Part shown: positions 37,301 to 46,983 of the stretch, piece by piece
How the letters are laid out: each line of letters begins with the position of its first letter
How positions within the stretch are numbered: the stretch's first letter is position 1
DNA from: Brachybacterium vulturis
GTDB taxonomy: Bacteria; Actinomycetota; Actinomycetes; Actinomycetales; Dermabacteraceae
DNA length: 64,000 nt
Direction of reading: 5' to 3'
Assembly (NCBI RefSeq): GCF_002407185.1
Contig: NZ_CP023563.1
Coordinates: 2,790,001-2,854,000 of the forward strand
Translations under genes and position numbers: made by a program
The notes under the pieces: generated by a model
Databases searched by the model: none
Told to the model about the DNA's origin: nothing
The model's input: only the letters and a program-made list of their open reading frames with translations

Positions 37301-38496
37301 ACGAATCCCCCGCCGTCACCGCGCTGAAGGCTCCGCGCGACGGCCTGGTGCCGGTCATCGATCGCATCCAGCCGTTGTTGGCGTGGTGCGACGCCGCGGC
37401 CGCGGCCCCCGACCAGCCGGTCTCCGTGGACGCCGAGCGCGCCTCGAGCTACCGCTACAGCTCCCGCGCCTACCTGGTGCAGCTGCGCACCGACGCGGCC
37501 GGCACCGCCCTCATCGATCCGCTGGCCTTCACCATGCCCGGATCGCTCACGACCCTGCTCGCCGAGCGGGAGTGGGTGCTGCATGCCGCGGGCCAGGACC
37601 TCCCGAGCCTCGCCGAGATCGGGCTGCGACCCGGGTCGCTCTTCGACACCGAGCTCGCCGCCCGGCTGCTGGGGATGGAGCGGGTGGGGCTCGGCGCGGT
37701 CGTCGAGGACACCCTGGGACTCCGTCTGGCCAAGGAGCACTCCGCGGCCGACTGGTCGAAGCGGCCGCTGCCCGAGGGCTGGCTCACCTACGCCGCGCTC
37801 GACGTCGAGGTGCTCATCGAGGTCCGGGACATCCTCCAGGAGCGGCTGCGGGCCGCCGGCAAGGAGGACTGGGCCCGCCAGGAGTTCGAGCACGAGCGCA
37901 CCCGGGAGCACGGCCCCACCCGGTCCTCCAGCTGGCGGGGGCTGCACGGCCTCGGCACCCTGCGCTCGGTCCGGCAGCTCGCCGCGGCCCGCGAGATGTG
38001 GACCCGTCGTGACGAGATCGCCGACACCGAGGACCTCTCCCCGCACCGCGTGATCAAGGATCGCGATCTGGTCGCGGCGGCGAAGGAGGCCCCGCGCGGC
38101 CGGGAGGCCTTCGACAGGGCGCTGCCCGCGAAGATGCGCCGGAAGGACACCTGGTGGCAGGCGGCCCGGACCGGGCTGGAGCTCCCGGCCGCACATCTTC
38201 CCGAGCGCACCGAGCGCTCCTATCCCCCGCCGCACAAGCTCTGGTCGAAGAAGTACCCGGAGGTCTCCGAGCGCTACCAGCTGGTGCGCACCGCGACGGG
38301 TCAGCGTGCCGAGGATCTCGAGCTGCCGCCGGAGAACCTGCTGCAGCCCGCGGTGCTGCGCCAGTGGGTGTGGGAGCACGAGCAGGCACCGACGGAGCCC
38401 GAGCTCGCCGCGCAGCTGATCGAGCTCGGGGCCCGGCCCTGGCAGGTCGAGCAGACCGCGCCGGTGATCCATCGGGCGCTGACCGAGCAGGAGTGA
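37297..38496 (+). CDS. RNase D-like 3'-5' exonuclease with HRDC domain
   Basis: 399 aa. The DEDDy exonuclease domain (about 15-200) shows Exo I SVDAERAS (Asp and Glu), Exo II in LHAAGQDLPSL and Exo III LTYAALDVEVL (Tyr and Asp). An HRDC domain follows at about 208-290, and a C-terminal helical region completes the usual actinobacterial RNase D layout. Likely trims structured RNA such as tRNA precursors. Translationally coupled to DUF3000 by a 4-bp overlap. It converges on the NUDIX gene 33 bp away. Confidence 0.85.
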   Translation: MNESPAVTALKAPRDGLVPVIDRIQPLLAWCDAAAAAPDQPVSVDAERASSYRYSSRAYLVQLRTDAAGTALIDPLAFTMPGSLTTLLAEREWVLHAAGQDLPSLAEIGLRPGSLFDTELAARLLGMERVGLGAVVEDTLGLRLAKEHSAADWSKRPLPEGWLTYAALDVEVLIEVRDILQERLRAAGKEDWARQEFEHERTREHGPTRSSSWRGLHGLGTLRSVRQLAAAREMWTRRDEIADTEDLSPHRVIKDRDLVAAAKEAPRGREAFDRALPAKMRRKDTWWQAARTGLELPAAHLPERTERSYPPPHKLWSKKYPEVSERYQLVRTATGQRAEDLELPPENLLQPAVLRQWVWEHEQAPTEPELAAQLIELGARPWQVEQTAPVIHRALTEQE

Positions 38497-38529
38497 CCCC
38501 CGGCCCCCGGGCCTCGGCTCCCCGCGCTC

Positions 38530-39204
38530 TCAGTGCCTGCCGGGCCGCGCCATGAACGGTGCATCGGCGGGACGCAGAGTCTCGACATCCTGACCCCTCG
38601 CGCGCATCACCTGCAGGGCCAGCACCGCAGAGACGGTGGTGGCATTGGTGATGCGACCCTCGAGCACCGCGCTGACAGTATCGGCCAGCGGCACCCACCG
38701 GGTGATCAGCTCGGCCTCCTCGTCGGTGCGCTCGAACTCGGTATCGCTGGCACGGACCCCGGTGGCGAGGTAGACGCGGATGACCTCGTCGTTGCCTCCC
38801 GGGCTGGGTCGCAGGTCCACCAGGGTGCGCATCCCGGTGGGGTCGAATCCGGTCTCCTCGGCGAGCTCCCGGGCGGCGGCGATGTGCGGTGCCTCGCCCT
38901 CCAGGTCGAGCAGTCCCGCCGGGATCTCCCACAGTGCATGACCGACGGGGTGTCGGTACTGCCGGATCAGCAGCACCCGGTCCGCCTCGTCGACGGCGAG
39001 CACGGCCACGGCCCCGGTGTGCCGGACGTACTCGCGGTCGAAGCGCACGCCGTCGGCGAAGTCGACCGTGTCCCGCACCAGAGCGAAGATCATGCCGTCG
39101 TGCACCCCTCGCCGGGCGAGGACGGGGCGCTGCCCGGGCTCGTCCCGCAGCGGCTCCTCGGAGCCCGTCGTCCCCGGCCGGGTGCTGCTGTCGTCCATGC
39201 TCAT
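38530..39204 (-). CDS. NUDIX hydrolase, ADP-ribose pyrophosphatase type
   Basis: 224 aa. The Nudix box GLLDLEGEAPHIAAARELAEETGF has the one-residue insertion typical of the mycobacterial ADP-ribose pyrophosphatase family, and RQYRHPVGHALWEIPAG precedes it. It splits ADP-ribose to AMP and ribose-5-phosphate. ATG 39204 is 4 bp after the pyrG stop, with AGGAG inside the pyrG end. The pyrG-NUDIX order matches Mycobacterium. Last gene of the twelve-gene run. Confidence 0.9.
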   Translation of the reverse strand: MSMDDSSTRPGTTGSEEPLRDEPGQRPVLARRGVHDGMIFALVRDTVDFADGVRFDREYVRHTGAVAVLAVDEADRVLLIRQYRHPVGHALWEIPAGLLDLEGEAPHIAAARELAEETGFDPTGMRTLVDLRPSPGGNDEVIRVYLATGVRASDTEFERTDEEAELITRWVPLADTVSAVLEGRITNATTVSAVLALQVMRARGQDVETLRPADAPFMARPGRH

Positions 39205-39208
39205 GTGC

Positions 39209-40981
39209 TCACTCCTGTGCGCTCTTCTGGGGCGGGGCGACCTCGAGCAGGCGGGTCGCCTTCTGCCTCTGGACCGCCGCCCCGATCAGCCCGGCGAACA
39301 GCGGATGCGCGCGGGTGGGGCGGGACTTCAGCTCGGGATGGGCCTGGGTGCCGACGTAGAACGGGTGGACCGCGGGATCGAGCTCCACGAACTCCACCAG
39401 CGAACGGCCGTCCTCGAGCACCGAGGTGCCGGAGATCCGCAGCCCGGCCTCCTCGAGCCGGTCGCGGTAGCTGTTGGCGACCTCGTAGCGGTGGCGGTGC
39501 CGCTCGGAGACCTCGGTGGTGCCGTAGGTCCGGGCCACCAGCGATCCCTCCTCGAGGGTGTGCCGGTACGAGCCCAGGCGCATGGTCCCGCCGAGGTCGC
39601 CCCGACCGGAGAGGACCTCCTCCTGCTCCGCCATCGTGGCCACCACCGGATGCTCGGTGTCGGGGTCGAACTCGGTGGAGTGCGCGGTGGGGAGGACGAG
39701 CTCGTGGCGGGCGTACTCGATCACCATCGACTGCATGCCCAGGCACAGACCGAGGGTGGGGATCCCATGGGTGCGGGCGTGGTGCAGGGCCCCGACCTTC
39801 CCGTCGACCCCCCGCACCCCGAAGCCGCCGGGCACCACGATCGCGTCGGCGTCCTTCAGCTGCTCAGCGGCGCCCTCCTCGCTCGTGCAGAGATCGGCCT
39901 CGATCCAGCGCAGCACCACCTCCGCCCGGTGGTGGAACCCGCCGGCGCGCAGCGCCTCGGTGACCGAGAGGTAGGCATCGGGCAGGTCGACGTACTTGCC
40001 CACCAGTGCCACGGTGATCTCGTAGGCGGGCTCGCGGACCCGGCGCAGCAGCTCCTCCCACTGGGTCCAGTCGACGTCGTGGCAGAGCAGGTCCAGGCGT
40101 CGGATGGCGTAGGCATCGAGCCCCTCACCGTGCAGCACCAGCGGGATCTCGTAGATCGACGGTGCGTCCGCGCAGGTGACGACCGCATCGAGGTCGACAT
40201 CGCACATCGCGGAGATCTTCGTCTTCACGGAGGCGGGCAGCCCGCGGTCCGCTCGGAGCACGATCGCATCGGGTTGGATGCCGATCGAGCGCAGGGCTGC
40301 CACGGAGTGCTGGGTGGGTTTCGTCTTCAGCTCCTGCGACGGGCCGATGAAGGGCACCAGCGACACGTGCACGAAGAACACGTTCTCGCGGCCGATGTCC
40401 TGCCGCACCTGGCGCGCGGCCTCGAGGAAGGGCTGGGACTCGATGTCGCCGACGGTCCCGCCGATCTCCGTGATCACCACATCCACGTCCTCGTGCGCCT
40501 GGGAACGCATCGAGAGCTTGATCGAGTCGGTGATATGGGGGATGACCTGCACCGTGTCGCCGAGGTACTCGCCGCGCCGCTCCTTGGCGATCACGGTGGA
40601 GTACACCTGGCCGGTCGTGACGTTCGCCGCGGCGGTGAGATCCTCGTCGAGGAACCGCTCGTAATGGCCGATGTCCAGGTCGGTCTCGGCGCCGTCCTCG
40701 GTGACGAACACCTCACCGTGCTGGAACGGGTTCATCGTGCCCGGATCCACGTTGAGGTACGGGTCGAGCTTCTGCATCGCCACCCGCAGGCCCCGGCTGC
40801 GCAGCAGCATCCCCAGTGAGGAGGCCGTCAGCCCCTTCCCGAGGCTGGAGACGACTCCGCCGGTGACGAAGATGTGCTTGGTGGTGCCGGCTTTCCGGAA
40901 GGGCTTGGCCGTGGGGACCGCCCCGATCCGACGGAGGGGGCCGGTGCCTGACTGGAGGGTGCTCGCGCTGGTATCTGCCAC
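39209..40981 (-). CDS. pyrG: CTP synthase
   Basis: Glutamine-dependent amination of UTP to CTP, 590 aa. N-terminal synthase domain with [20 protein letters not shown] and [21 protein letters not shown]-terminal class I glutaminase with catalytic Cys in LGLCLGMQ and the His/Glu pair near the end. A ~30-residue N-terminal extension precedes the conserved start. GTG 40981 follows the glycosyltransferase stop by 11 bp and has a TAGGTT box 8 nt upstream, so it may have an internal promoter. Confidence 0.95.
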   Translation of the reverse strand: MADTSASTLQSGTGPLRRIGAVPTAKPFRKAGTTKHIFVTGGVVSSLGKGLTASSLGMLLRSRGLRVAMQKLDPYLNVDPGTMNPFQHGEVFVTEDGAETDLDIGHYERFLDEDLTAAANVTTGQVYSTVIAKERRGEYLGDTVQVIPHITDSIKLSMRSQAHEDVDVVITEIGGTVGDIESQPFLEAARQVRQDIGRENVFFVHVSLVPFIGPSQELKTKPTQHSVAALRSIGIQPDAIVLRADRGLPASVKTKISAMCDVDLDAVVTCADAPSIYEIPLVLHGEGLDAYAIRRLDLLCHDVDWTQWEELLRRVREPAYEITVALVGKYVDLPDAYLSVTEALRAGGFHHRAEVVLRWIEADLCTSEEGAAEQLKDADAIVVPGGFGVRGVDGKVGALHHARTHGIPTLGLCLGMQSMVIEYARHELVLPTAHSTEFDPDTEHPVVATMAEQEEVLSGRGDLGGTMRLGSYRHTLEEGSLVARTYGTTEVSERHRHRYEVANSYRDRLEEAGLRISGTSVLEDGRSLVEFVELDPAVHPFYVGTQAHPELKSRPTRAHPLFAGLIGAAVQRQKATRLLEVAPPQKSAQE

Positions 40982-40989
40982 GGACCCCC

Positions 40990-40995
40990 AACCTA
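40990..40995 (-). promoter_or_regulatory. Possible internal -10 box before pyrG
   Basis: TAGGTT on the minus strand, overlapping the glycosyltransferase stop codon and ending 8 nt before the pyrG GTG. It could give near-leaderless pyrG transcripts separate from the long operon. Confidence 0.35.
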
Positions 40996-42063
40996 CCAGT
41001 GCTGAGGGCCTGGGACGAGCACCTCGTCGAGCTGGGCGAGCAGGTCCTCAGCGGTGGGCAGGTCCCGGGCCCGACGCCGGGAGGCTGCTTCTGCGGCGTC
41101 CCGCGCCGCAGGATCTGCGAGCGCGGTGATCGCGGCCGCGAGCGCAGGGACGTCTCCGACCGGGACCAGCGCGGCGGCGTCCCCGGTGACCCAGCGGGTT
41201 CCGCCCGCATCGGTCGCCACGATGGCCCGTCCGGCCTGCAGCGCCTCCTGGAGGGACACCGGCTGGCCCTCCCAATGGGCGGCGGAGACGACCAGGTCGG
41301 CAGCGGCGAGCAGCGCCGGGACATCGCTGCGACGGCCGAGCAGCTCCACCGGGAGGTGCTCGGCGCGGATGCGGGCGGCGAGCTCCTGGTGCAGCGGCCC
41401 CTCCCCGGCGATGCGGATCCGCGCCGGTGGGCCCTCCCGCAGCAGCGCGGCGACGTCCAGCAGATCACCCAGCCCCTTCTGCGGTGCCAGGCGGGCGATG
41501 ACCAGGATCTCGAGCCGCCCCAGCCGTGGGCCGTCGCCCGTCCGGGCCGGAGCGGTCGGGAGGGACTCCTCCGACGCGCCCGACACGGTCCGGTCCCCCG
41601 GGGCGACCGGCTCCGGCGCGGGGATCACGGCATGCCGCACCTCGCGGGCCCCCGCACGGCGGGCGGCCTCGGCGAGATCCGGGGAGACGGCGAGCACGGT
41701 GTCGGCGCCGCGGGCCACGATCCGCAGCAGCCCGGCGCCGACGGCGCGCGTCGCACGGCGGCCGACGGTGCGGTTGTGCAGGGTGACCACCAGTCGCCGA
41801 CCGCGACGTCCCCGGACCGCCAGGGCGGACAGCGCCCCGGCGCGCAGTCCATGGGCGTGGACCGTCACCGGGGCGGGCGACCCGTCCATCGCCGCCCGGA
41901 GCGTGCGCACGGTGCGCAGATCCCCGGCGAGCCGAGGCCGCTCCCCGATCCGCACCGGCGCCTCGCTCACCTCCCGACCGGCGGCGGTGAGCAGGGCCAG
42001 CTCGTGATCGACATGGGCGGCCAGCCCGCCGCTCGCGGCAGGACGCACCAGCAGGATCCTCAC
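40993..42063 (-). CDS. Family 4 glycosyltransferase
   Basis: GT-B glycosyltransferase, 356 aa, cytoplasmic face. N-terminal [18 protein letters not shown] (acceptor domain), C-terminal nucleotide-sugar domain with [27 protein letters not shown] and the E-x7-E motif in [13 protein letters not shown]. Start GTG 42063 overlaps the flippase stop (GTGA); a longer open frame upstream is rejected because it lies across that gene. Sugar and acceptor are unknown; the neighbours suggest a polyprenyl-linked glycan. Confidence 0.85.
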   Translation of the reverse strand: MRILLVRPAASGGLAAHVDHELALLTAAGREVSEAPVRIGERPRLAGDLRTVRTLRAAMDGSPAPVTVHAHGLRAGALSALAVRGRRGRRLVVTLHNRTVGRRATRAVGAGLLRIVARGADTVLAVSPDLAEAARRAGAREVRHAVIPAPEPVAPGDRTVSGASEESLPTAPARTGDGPRLGRLEILVIARLAPQKGLGDLLDVAALLREGPPARIRIAGEGPLHQELAARIRAEHLPVELLGRRSDVPALLAAADLVVSAAHWEGQPVSLQEALQAGRAIVATDAGGTRWVTGDAAALVPVGDVPALAAAITALADPAARDAAEAASRRRARDLPTAEDLLAQLDEVLVPGPQHW

Positions 42064-43907
42064 GGCGCGGACCTCGGCACGCCGCGGCGTCCGGCCCGGA
42101 GCCGGTGCAGCAGACGACGGGTGGTCTCGGGATCGGCGGCGGCCATCAGCAGCGCCGAGACGAGTGCAGCGAGCAGACCGCAGAGCATGCCGATCAGCAC
42201 CGTGCGCACCTCCCCGGCATCGGTGGTCACCAGCCGCTTGCCGAGCAGCAGGCCCGGGACTCCGCCGCCCAGCACCGCGAACGGGACCACGAGCGCGGTA
42301 CGGCGCACCCGGGCCAGGTGGCCGCCGTGCTCGAGCACATCGGCGATCCGCGCCAGGCCCATCAGGCCGGCGAGCGCCATGCCGAACGCCATCGCCAGCG
42401 CGAAGACGGTCGCCGCCTCGGCGGCGGAGCGCTGCGGGCTCGGCAGGACCACGATGAGGAGCACGACACCGGCGACGACCCAGCCCACCGACCCCACCAG
42501 CAGCGCGTCCCGGGCACGCAGGGCGGCGGAGAGGATCCGCGTGCACTGGGTCGCGACGGCGAAGCCCACCAGCCCCAGCGCGAGACCGGCCGTGGTGGAG
42601 CCGACGCCGGTCGCCCCGGCCCGGTCGATCAGGCGGAAGAACTGCTCGAGGGCGGGGCCTGCCGCGAGCAGCATCGCGGCGCCGACCACCGAGACCGCCA
42701 TCACCGTGCGCACCGAGGCGGCGGCGACCCTGGCGAAGCCGGTGCGGTCACCGACCAGGCGCAGCTCGGACAGATGCGGGAACACCGAGGTGACCAGCGG
42801 CAGCACCAGCACCGCGTAGGGCAGGAGGTACAGGGCCTGTCCGTACTGGAACACGGGCAGGGTGCCCACCCCGCCGGCGCGCATCGCCAGCAGCAGCACC
42901 AGCAGCATCACCAGCTGCTGGGCGCCGACGGCCCCCAGACCGGCGCCACCGAGCGCGAGGGCGCGGCGGCCGAAGCCCGGCGGCATGGCGAGGGAGGGGC
43001 GCAGACGCAGCCCCGAACGCAGGGACATCACCACCACGGGCAGCGCCATGGTGGCGACCCCGGCCGTGGTCCCCCAGCCGAGCCACCACACCGCGCCCTG
43101 GTCGATGGTGGTGGAGGTCGCCACCGCCGGGACCAGGTGGGCGTAGACCCGATAGGAGATCATCACCGTCACCGAGGACAGCAGCGGCATCATCGCGGGC
43201 CACAGGAATCTCTTGCGGGCCTGCAGGTAGGCGGCCAGCACCACGGAGATCCCGTACAGCGGGAGCTGGAACGCGAAGATCCGCAGCAGGGCGGCCCCGA
43301 GCGCCACCGACGACTCCCCGGACCCCTCGGCGGCCAGCAGGAGCTGCGCGAGCGGGTCCGAGAAGAGGATCACCAGAGCGGCCAGCACTCCGGTGCCCGC
43401 CAGCGTCCAGGTCAGAAGCGTGGAGACGATGCGGTCGGCACGAGCGGCCCCCTCGCCGGCGCGGCGCCCCGCCTCCACCGGAGGGTGCGTCCGCGCCGCG
43501 GCCCGCGCGCCTGCGGAGCGCGGCACCGGGGCGGTCCCGGCGGCCCCGATGGTCCCGGCGGTCCCGGCGGTCCCGGTGACCTCGGTCGCCTCGGTCGCCT
43601 CGGTGCTTTCAGGATCGGTCGAGTCGCCCTCGGGGACCAGTCCGGCGATCAGCGGGACCACGACGGCGGCGAGCACGCCGCCGGCGGCGACCTCGAACAG
43701 AACGGTCGGCAGCAGGTTCGCCGTGGTGTAGGCGGTGCCGACGTCACCGGCGCCGATGCTCGCACCGAAGACGAGGTAGCGGACGAAGCCGAGGAGTCGC
43801 GCGAAGACGGTGACCACCAGGATGACGCCTGCTCCACGCAGCACGGAGCGGGTGATCGAGCTGCGGCGGTCCGGGGCCCGGCCGGGTCGCGGAGCGATCG
43901 GGCTCAT
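42060..43907 (-). CDS. murJ: MurJ/MviN-type lipid-linked precursor flippase
   Basis: MOP-superfamily flippase, 615 aa, about 14 TM helices. TM1 carries VFARLLGFVRYLVFG, matching the MurJ Arg motif; TTANLLPTVLFEVAAGG follows. A hydrophilic Thr/Ala/Gly/Arg-rich insertion (about 92-160) sits in the early cytoplasmic loop and is partly made of 3-residue repeats. ATGA overlap with the upstream gene and GTGA overlap with the downstream GT4 show tight coupling. It may be the lipid II flippase or a paralogue for a different lipid-linked glycan; context favours the latter but does not prove it. Confidence 0.83.
   Translation of the reverse strand: MSPIAPRPGRAPDRRSSITRSVLRGAGVILVVTVFARLLGFVRYLVFGASIGAGDVGTAYTTANLLPTVLFEVAAGGVLAAVVVPLIAGLVPEGDSTDPESTEATEATEVTGTAGTAGTIGAAGTAPVPRSAGARAAARTHPPVEAGRRAGEGAARADRIVSTLLTWTLAGTGVLAALVILFSDPLAQLLLAAEGSGESSVALGAALLRIFAFQLPLYGISVVLAAYLQARKRFLWPAMMPLLSSVTVMISYRVYAHLVPAVATSTTIDQGAVWWLGWGTTAGVATMALPVVVMSLRSGLRLRPSLAMPPGFGRRALALGGAGLGAVGAQQLVMLLVLLLAMRAGGVGTLPVFQYGQALYLLPYAVLVLPLVTSVFPHLSELRLVGDRTGFARVAAASVRTVMAVSVVGAAMLLAAGPALEQFFRLIDRAGATGVGSTTAGLALGLVGFAVATQCTRILSAALRARDALLVGSVGWVVAGVVLLIVVLPSPQRSAAEAATVFALAMAFGMALAGLMGLARIADVLEHGGHLARVRRTALVVPFAVLGGGVPGLLLGKRLVTTDAGEVRTVLIGMLCGLLAALVSALLMAAADPETTRRLLHRLRAGRRGVPRSAP
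43551..43604. repeat. 9-bp in-frame repeats within the flippase gene
   Basis: Two adjacent arrays: three copies of ggtcccggc-type units (43551-43577) and three of cctcggtcg-type units (43578-43604). They encode the Thr/Gly/Ala and Thr/Glu/Ala triplets of the flippase loop insertion. Copy number could vary in frame. Confidence 0.8.
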
Positions 43908-44734
43908 CCGTGCACCTCCGGACCGGTGCCGGGCACGGGCGGCTCGTCGGTGCCCCCGGCAGCGACCGGGGCGGGCAGCCGGCCGAGGTGGTCCAGTGCC
44001 CGCAGCGGGCCGCTGCGAGCGATGACGGCGCTGAAGCTGACCCGCTCGCTGACCAGGGTCAGCGCGACGACGACGCCCAGCACGGACAGCCGGGCCGGCA
44101 CGGGCAGCCGCCGGGTCGCGGCACCGCCCACGGCCGCCCCCAGCACGTTCGCGCCGGCGTCACCGAGCATGCCGCGTTCGCACAGGTCGAAGGGCAGGGC
44201 GAGCAGGCCGGGCAGCATGGCGGCGAGGGCGAGGCCGCGTCCGCCGGCCCCGCGCGGATCCTCCGGCGCTCCGAGGGCCAGGAGGGCGGCGGCGGGCAGC
44301 ACCGCCTTCAGCGCCCGGCCGGGGCGCAGGTCCAGGAGATTGGCGAGGTTCGCGCATCCGGCGATCAGCGCGGCATCGGCCGCCACCATCGGCCCGCCGC
44401 GCGGCGCAGGCGCGGCGAGGGCACCGCCCAGCGCCGCCAGCGGGATGCCCAGCGCCTTGGCGGCGCCGGTGGTCAGATGCCCCGTGCGCAGCGTGCCGAG
44501 ATGGCCTCGCAGTCCCTTGGAGACGGGGCGTCCGGCACGGCGCAGGCGCGGCTCCAGCAGATCGTCGACCAGGCCGAGGGCGCCGATGGCGGCGAGGACT
44601 GCGGCGTCCGACGTCCGGCCGCCGCGGAGGGCCAGAGCGGTGACCGCGCCGACGACGAGCGCCCCCTCGGCGAGGCTCACCTCGCGCCCGGCGAAGTTCC
44701 GCCGTGCCAGTTCGTCCCGCAGCGAGCAGCTCAT
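43904..44734 (-). CDS. MraY/WecA-like polyprenyl-phosphate sugar-1-phosphate transferase
   Basis: 276 aa, about 8 TM helices. Three blocks of the family are retained: LGLVDDLLE (Asp-Asp pair), GCANLANLLDLRPGRALK (the NxxN..D loop) and LGDAGANVLG (GDxG). It is shorter than MraY (about 350 aa), starting just before the second conserved helix. Probable role: loading a hexosamine-1-phosphate onto undecaprenyl phosphate. Coupled by ATGA overlaps to mctB upstream and the flippase downstream. Family is clear from motifs; activity is inferred. Confidence 0.75.
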   Translation of the reverse strand: MSCSLRDELARRNFAGREVSLAEGALVVGAVTALALRGGRTSDAAVLAAIGALGLVDDLLEPRLRRAGRPVSKGLRGHLGTLRTGHLTTGAAKALGIPLAALGGALAAPAPRGGPMVAADAALIAGCANLANLLDLRPGRALKAVLPAAALLALGAPEDPRGAGGRGLALAAMLPGLLALPFDLCERGMLGDAGANVLGAAVGGAATRRLPVPARLSVLGVVVALTLVSERVSFSAVIARSGPLRALDHLGRLPAPVAAGGTDEPPVPGTGPEVHG

Positions 44735-45792
44735 CCCTCTCCTCCCGCGTCGGACGGTGCCGGGGCGGTGTCCTCCTCGCCCAGTCCCTGCTCATCGGCC
44801 ACGCCCTGGAGCTCCTGCGTCTCGGGCAGGGCGGGCAGGCGCTCCTCCGCATCGCTGGTGGTGCCGTAGGCGCCCGACCCGCCCCGGGTCTGTTCGATCA
44901 GGGCGAGCACGGCCAGCAGCGGTCCGTCGGGTTCCTGCAGCCGGTCGGTGGTCGAGAGCGCGCTGAGGGCGCGGTCGCCGCGCACCGTGCGCAGGATGCC
45001 GGTGGAGGCGTCGTTGCCGGGGGTGGCGGCGGCGACGACGGCGGGCAGGCCGGCCTCGGAGAGCTCGGTGAGCAGGTGGGTCTGGGAGGCGAGCAGCGCC
45101 TGCGCACGCTCGGTCGCGACGGCCTCGCCCTCCGTCTCCACGGACAGCTCCTCCGGGGCGGCACCGGCGTAGATCACGGCGTCGGCGCGGGTGGGGAGGG
45201 GGCCGTCGATGACCACCATCTGGTGATCGATCAGCACCTGCCACAGCTGCGAGCGCAGTTCGAACGGGAGGTCCTCGCCGCCGCGGAGCAGGGTCGGGAT
45301 CAGGCCCGACAGCTGTGCGGCGTCGCCGAGCTCCCCGGCAGGATCCGCGGTGAGCGCCGCAGGCGCGATGGTCCGGATCTCCTCGACCGCCGCGGCGCGC
45401 TCCGCGTCCGCATCCGGGGCCCACAGGGCCGGTTGCAGGCCTATCTGCACCGGCGACTCGACGCCGGCGGCGGTGAGCAGGGCCATGATGCGTTCGATCC
45501 CCGGGCGCGTGGAGCGGTCGTCGGAGATCACCGCGACCTGCTTCCCGACGAGCGTGCCTTCGACGAGCTCCGGGCCGAGCTCCGAGATGAAGGTCGCCAG
45601 CTGGTCGTTCTTGGTGGAGAGCTCCTCCGCGTTCGTGCGCAGCTGCTCCTGCTCGGTGCGCAGCTGCTCGACCTGCCCGGCGAGCTGGTCGCCGAGGTTC
45701 TCGCGCAGCGGACCGGCACCGAGCACGATGCCCACGGCGAGCGCCAGGAACACGGAGATCAGCGAGACGAGGTGATAGCGGAAGTCGATCAC
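44731..45792 (-). CDS. MctB/SteB-type membrane protein (copper transporter family)
   Basis: 353 aa. One N-terminal TM helix (about 9-27, VSLISVFLALAVGIVLG), then a coiled coil (about 30-70, QLRTEQEQLRTNAEEL) and an extracytoplasmic domain with an acidic tail. Known homologues are Mycobacterium Rv1698 (MctB, copper handling) and Corynebacterium SteB, which acts with SteA at the division septum. It sits directly after steA, which favours the septal role. GTG 45792; the stop overlaps the next gene by 4 bp. Confidence 0.85.
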   Translation of the reverse strand: MIDFRYHLVSLISVFLALAVGIVLGAGPLRENLGDQLAGQVEQLRTEQEQLRTNAEELSTKNDQLATFISELGPELVEGTLVGKQVAVISDDRSTRPGIERIMALLTAAGVESPVQIGLQPALWAPDADAERAAAVEEIRTIAPAALTADPAGELGDAAQLSGLIPTLLRGGEDLPFELRSQLWQVLIDHQMVVIDGPLPTRADAVIYAGAAPEELSVETEGEAVATERAQALLASQTHLLTELSEAGLPAVVAAATPGNDASTGILRTVRGDRALSALSTTDRLQEPDGPLLAVLALIEQTRGGSGAYGTTSDAEERLPALPETQELQGVADEQGLGEEDTAPAPSDAGGEG

Positions 45793-45807
45793 GAGGTCGG
45801 GTTCCTC

Positions 45808-46983
45808 CTACGCCCCGGTGACCCGGGGTGAGAACAGCATGGTGAACCAGGACAGAATGCCGTCCAGGCGGGCGCCGAGGATCTGGACCAGCGCCTGCCC
45901 GCCGGGGGTCGCCCAGAGCGCGACGGCGAGTGCGGCGAGCCCGGCCAGTGCGAGCAGCACCAGCTGGAGGGTCGAGATCCTCTGACGGTACAGGCGGGAG
46001 ACGCCCTTGGCGTCCACGAGCTTGGAGCCGATCCGCAGGCGGGTGAGGAAGGTCGAGCTCATGCCGGCGCGGCCCTTGTCCAGGAACTCCTCGAGGGTGC
46101 CGTGGGTGCCGACGGCGACGATCACGGAGGCGCCCTTCTCATCGGCCAGCAGCATCGCGATGTCCTCGCTGGTGCCGGAGGCGGGGAAGGAGATCGCATC
46201 CTCTGCCAGGCCCAGCTCGGCGAGGCGCTCCATGCCGGGGGCGCGGCCGTCCCGGTAGGCGTGGACGACCAGCTCGGAGCCGCCGCGCAGGGTGCGGTCG
46301 GAGACGGAGTCCATGTCACCGATGATCATGTCGGGGTGGAAGCCGGCCTCGATGACCGCATCCGCCCCGCCGTCGACGCCGATGATGATCGGGCGGTTCT
46401 CACGGAGGAAGGGCTTGAGGGTCGCGAGATCCTCCTTGTAGTGATAGCCGCGGACCACGATGAGAACCGGCCGTCCGTCGATGCGGGTGCGCACGTCCGG
46501 GGCTCCGATCCCGTCCAGCAGCAGGTCCCGCTCACGGAGCATGTACTCCATGGTGTTCTCGGCGAACAGCTCGAGCTGCTCGGACAGGCCCTCGCGGGCG
46601 ATCTCGAGCGAGGCGGTCACGCTCGCGTCGTCCTGTCGGACCCCCTGCGCGACCACGCCGTCGTCGCGCAGCACCTCGTCCCCGCTCACCGTGACCGGCT
46701 GCCCGTCCCGGAGCTCCTCGAACACGGCGGCGCCCAGATCGTCGACCAGCACGATCCCCGCATCGATCAGGATCCGCGGCCCGGCGTTCGGGTAGCGGCC
46801 CGAGGTGGAGGCGGCGACGTTGAGCACGGCGGCGGGCTCCCGCTCGACCAGCGCCTCGGCGGCCACCCGGTCGATGTCCTCGTGGTCGATGATCGCGATG
46901 TCCCCGGGCTGCAGCCGGGCGGTGAGGTCCTTGGTGCGCTTGCCGAGCCGGGCGGTGCCCGAGATCACGACGCCGCCGCTCAT
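45808..46983 (-). CDS. steA: Cytokinetic ring protein SteA
   Basis: 391 aa. The thiamin pyrophosphokinase-like domain contains IIGVDGGADAVIEAGFHPDM and IIGDMDSVSD; a single TM helix lies near the C-terminus (about 340-358). In Corynebacterium SteA works with SteB in septal wall assembly and interacts with the division ring. ATG 46983 overlaps the recN stop. The recN-steA-mctB order is conserved in actinobacteria. Confidence 0.88.
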   Translation of the reverse strand: MSGGVVISGTARLGKRTKDLTARLQPGDIAIIDHEDIDRVAAEALVEREPAAVLNVAASTSGRYPNAGPRILIDAGIVLVDDLGAAVFEELRDGQPVTVSGDEVLRDDGVVAQGVRQDDASVTASLEIAREGLSEQLELFAENTMEYMLRERDLLLDGIGAPDVRTRIDGRPVLIVVRGYHYKEDLATLKPFLRENRPIIIGVDGGADAVIEAGFHPDMIIGDMDSVSDRTLRGGSELVVHAYRDGRAPGMERLAELGLAEDAISFPASGTSEDIAMLLADEKGASVIVAVGTHGTLEEFLDKGRAGMSSTFLTRLRIGSKLVDAKGVSRLYRQRISTLQLVLLALAGLAALAVALWATPGGQALVQILGARLDGILSWFTMLFSPRVTGA

